Shown here: in pieces, positions 63,299 through 64,000 of the stretch
Layout: each line of letters starts with the position of its first letter
Numbering within the stretch: the stretch's first letter is position 1
From: Myroides marinus
Lineage (GTDB): Bacteria > Bacteroidota > Bacteroidia > Flavobacteriales > Flavobacteriaceae
NCBI RefSeq assembly: GCF_900109075.1
Contig: NZ_FNYS01000013.1
Location: 1-64,000 of the forward strand
Length of the DNA: 64,000 bases
Direction: 5' to 3'
The notes under the pieces: generated by a model
Told to the model about the DNA's origin: nothing
What the model saw: only the letters and a program-made list of their open reading frames with translations
Databases searched by the model: none
Translations under genes and position numbers: made by a program

Positions 63299-64000
63299 TT
63301 ATAGACTTTCTACATTATTAATCTGAAATAGAAACTCTATTTCTTCTTCCTTTTCAATTTTTGAAAATAAAATTTCCTCTTCATTACCTTTAATATATTT
63401 AGACATATATAAAATTGTATATAAATGTCTTTTGATAATTTTTTTTATCAAATCTGTATGTAGATAATTTTGTTGACCAAATTCCTGGTTTAAAAATACA
63501 ATAGAAAAATTAAATACATTATTAATTTGTAATTTAACTTTCACATCTAAACCTAGAGTATAAATTTGATATGATCTATTTATATCTTCTGTGCTTTCTA
63601 TATTCTTAAAATCATTAATACCTTCAATAATTATATTTCCATTTCTTCCCAAGAATATCTGTAATTGATTTTTTGTCAATGCTGGTATATCAAAATTGAA
63701 TTCTAGTTTATCAAACAAATTTATATGTTTTAAAAAATTATATTTTATAATCAACGTTCTTACATTAAGCCCAAAATCAGTATGATAATTATAATTTAAA
63801 ACTAGTAATTCAACATCTGACAATTGCGACCTTAATAACTTAAAATACTCATTTTTTTTATAGTCGTCTATATTTGAAGTATCTATCAATACCATTATTC
63901 TATATAAGGTTTTGAAATACGGTGATAAATTATTTCTATACAAATTAAACACCTCAAGATATACATCACATATGTTCTGCAAAACATCCTCAATTTTATC
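63299..64000 (-). CDS. AbiC-like phage resistance protein (5' end beyond window)
   Basis: The frame is open to the window edge: the visible part covers 233 codons and the gene continues upstream (reading DKIEDV before LQNICDVYLEVF). The block SPYFKTLYRIMVLIDTSNID, then KNEYFKLLRSQLSDVELLVLNYNY, is the signature of the putative phage abortive infection (AbiC-like) family, which usually has an N-terminal membrane region that would be outside the window. It is followed by the double DUF262 gene after 4 bases. Its presence supports a defence function for this end of the window. Confidence 0.75.
   Translation of the reverse strand, partial: DKIEDVLQNICDVYLEVFNLYRNNLSPYFKTLYRIMVLIDTSNIDDYKKNEYFKLLRSQLSDVELLVLNYNYHTDFGLNVRTLIIKYNFLKHINLFDKLEFNFDIPALTKNQLQIFLGRNGNIIIEGINDFKNIESTEDINRSYQIYTLGLDVKVKLQINNVFNFSIVFLNQEFGQQNYLHTDLIKKIIKRHLYTILYMSKYIKGNEEEILFSKIEKEEEIEFLFQINNVESL

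Overview
The window is AT-rich DNA from a member of the Bacteroidota, most likely class Flavobacteriia (a Flavobacterium/Myroides/Chryseobacterium-like host). The evidence is the gene families: Bacteroidetes-type conjugation genes traE to traN, DUF3408, DUF3853, DUF3945 and MobA/MobB/MobC, a decayed Bacteroidetes-type Cas9, and a TAnnTTTG-type promoter. It is almost entirely accessory DNA: mobile elements and anti-phage or anti-plasmid systems. No rRNA, intact tRNA, insertion sequence or CRISPR array was found.

Layout. (1) 24-10196 is a 10.2-kb integrative mobilizable element bounded by a 15-bp direct repeat, with a near-identical arm-type repeat inside each end. It carries a tyrosine integrase, a DUF3853 protein, a helicase and a primase around a cluster of 11 GATGCA/TGCATC iterons, then MobC, a relaxase and a coiled-coil membrane protein. 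Its right part holds an integron-like unit: a recombinase with an in-frame amber stop, divergent from two cassettes (an HNH protein and a DUF6994-like protein), each ending in a long attC-like palindrome. (2) 10473-23583 is a leftward type I restriction-modification locus (hsdM, hsdS, hsdR) that also carries an HNH gene, two DUF262 genes and a YgjP-like peptidase. A decayed gene and a duplicated hsdS 3' end mark past rearrangement. (3) 23731-34796 is the conjugation module (traN back to traE, two DUF3408 proteins, a TraA-like ATPase). (4) 35337-40884 is a cargo junction: a large hairpin, a broken cas9, a cold-shock operon (DEAD-box helicase and two cold-shock-domain proteins) with a long structured leader, and a lone KAS III-like gene. 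(5) 41008-47974 is a second type I RM system. (6) 48329-58746 is the mobilization and processing part of the conjugative element: relaxase pair, coupling protein, RadC-like protein, ArdA antirestriction, topoisomerase III, DUF4099/DUF3945 protein, helix-turn-helix regulator. (7) 58938-64000 is a likely defence cassette: a 41-residue basic peptide, a PRTase-like protein paired with a NADAR protein, a double-DUF262 protein and a partial AbiC-like protein.

How it fits together. Modules 3 and 6 together look like one CTnDOT-like integrative conjugative element, with modules 4 and 5 as cargo between its halves; the ends of this larger element are not visible. The 10-kb element could use such a machinery in trans. 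The element carries both restriction systems and an antirestriction protein of the family that targets type I enzymes. The most unusual features are the integron-like array, the PRTase-NADAR pair beside DUF262/Abi genes, and the DUF262 genes translationally coupled to hsdR. All family assignments come from reading motifs; no database search was run.
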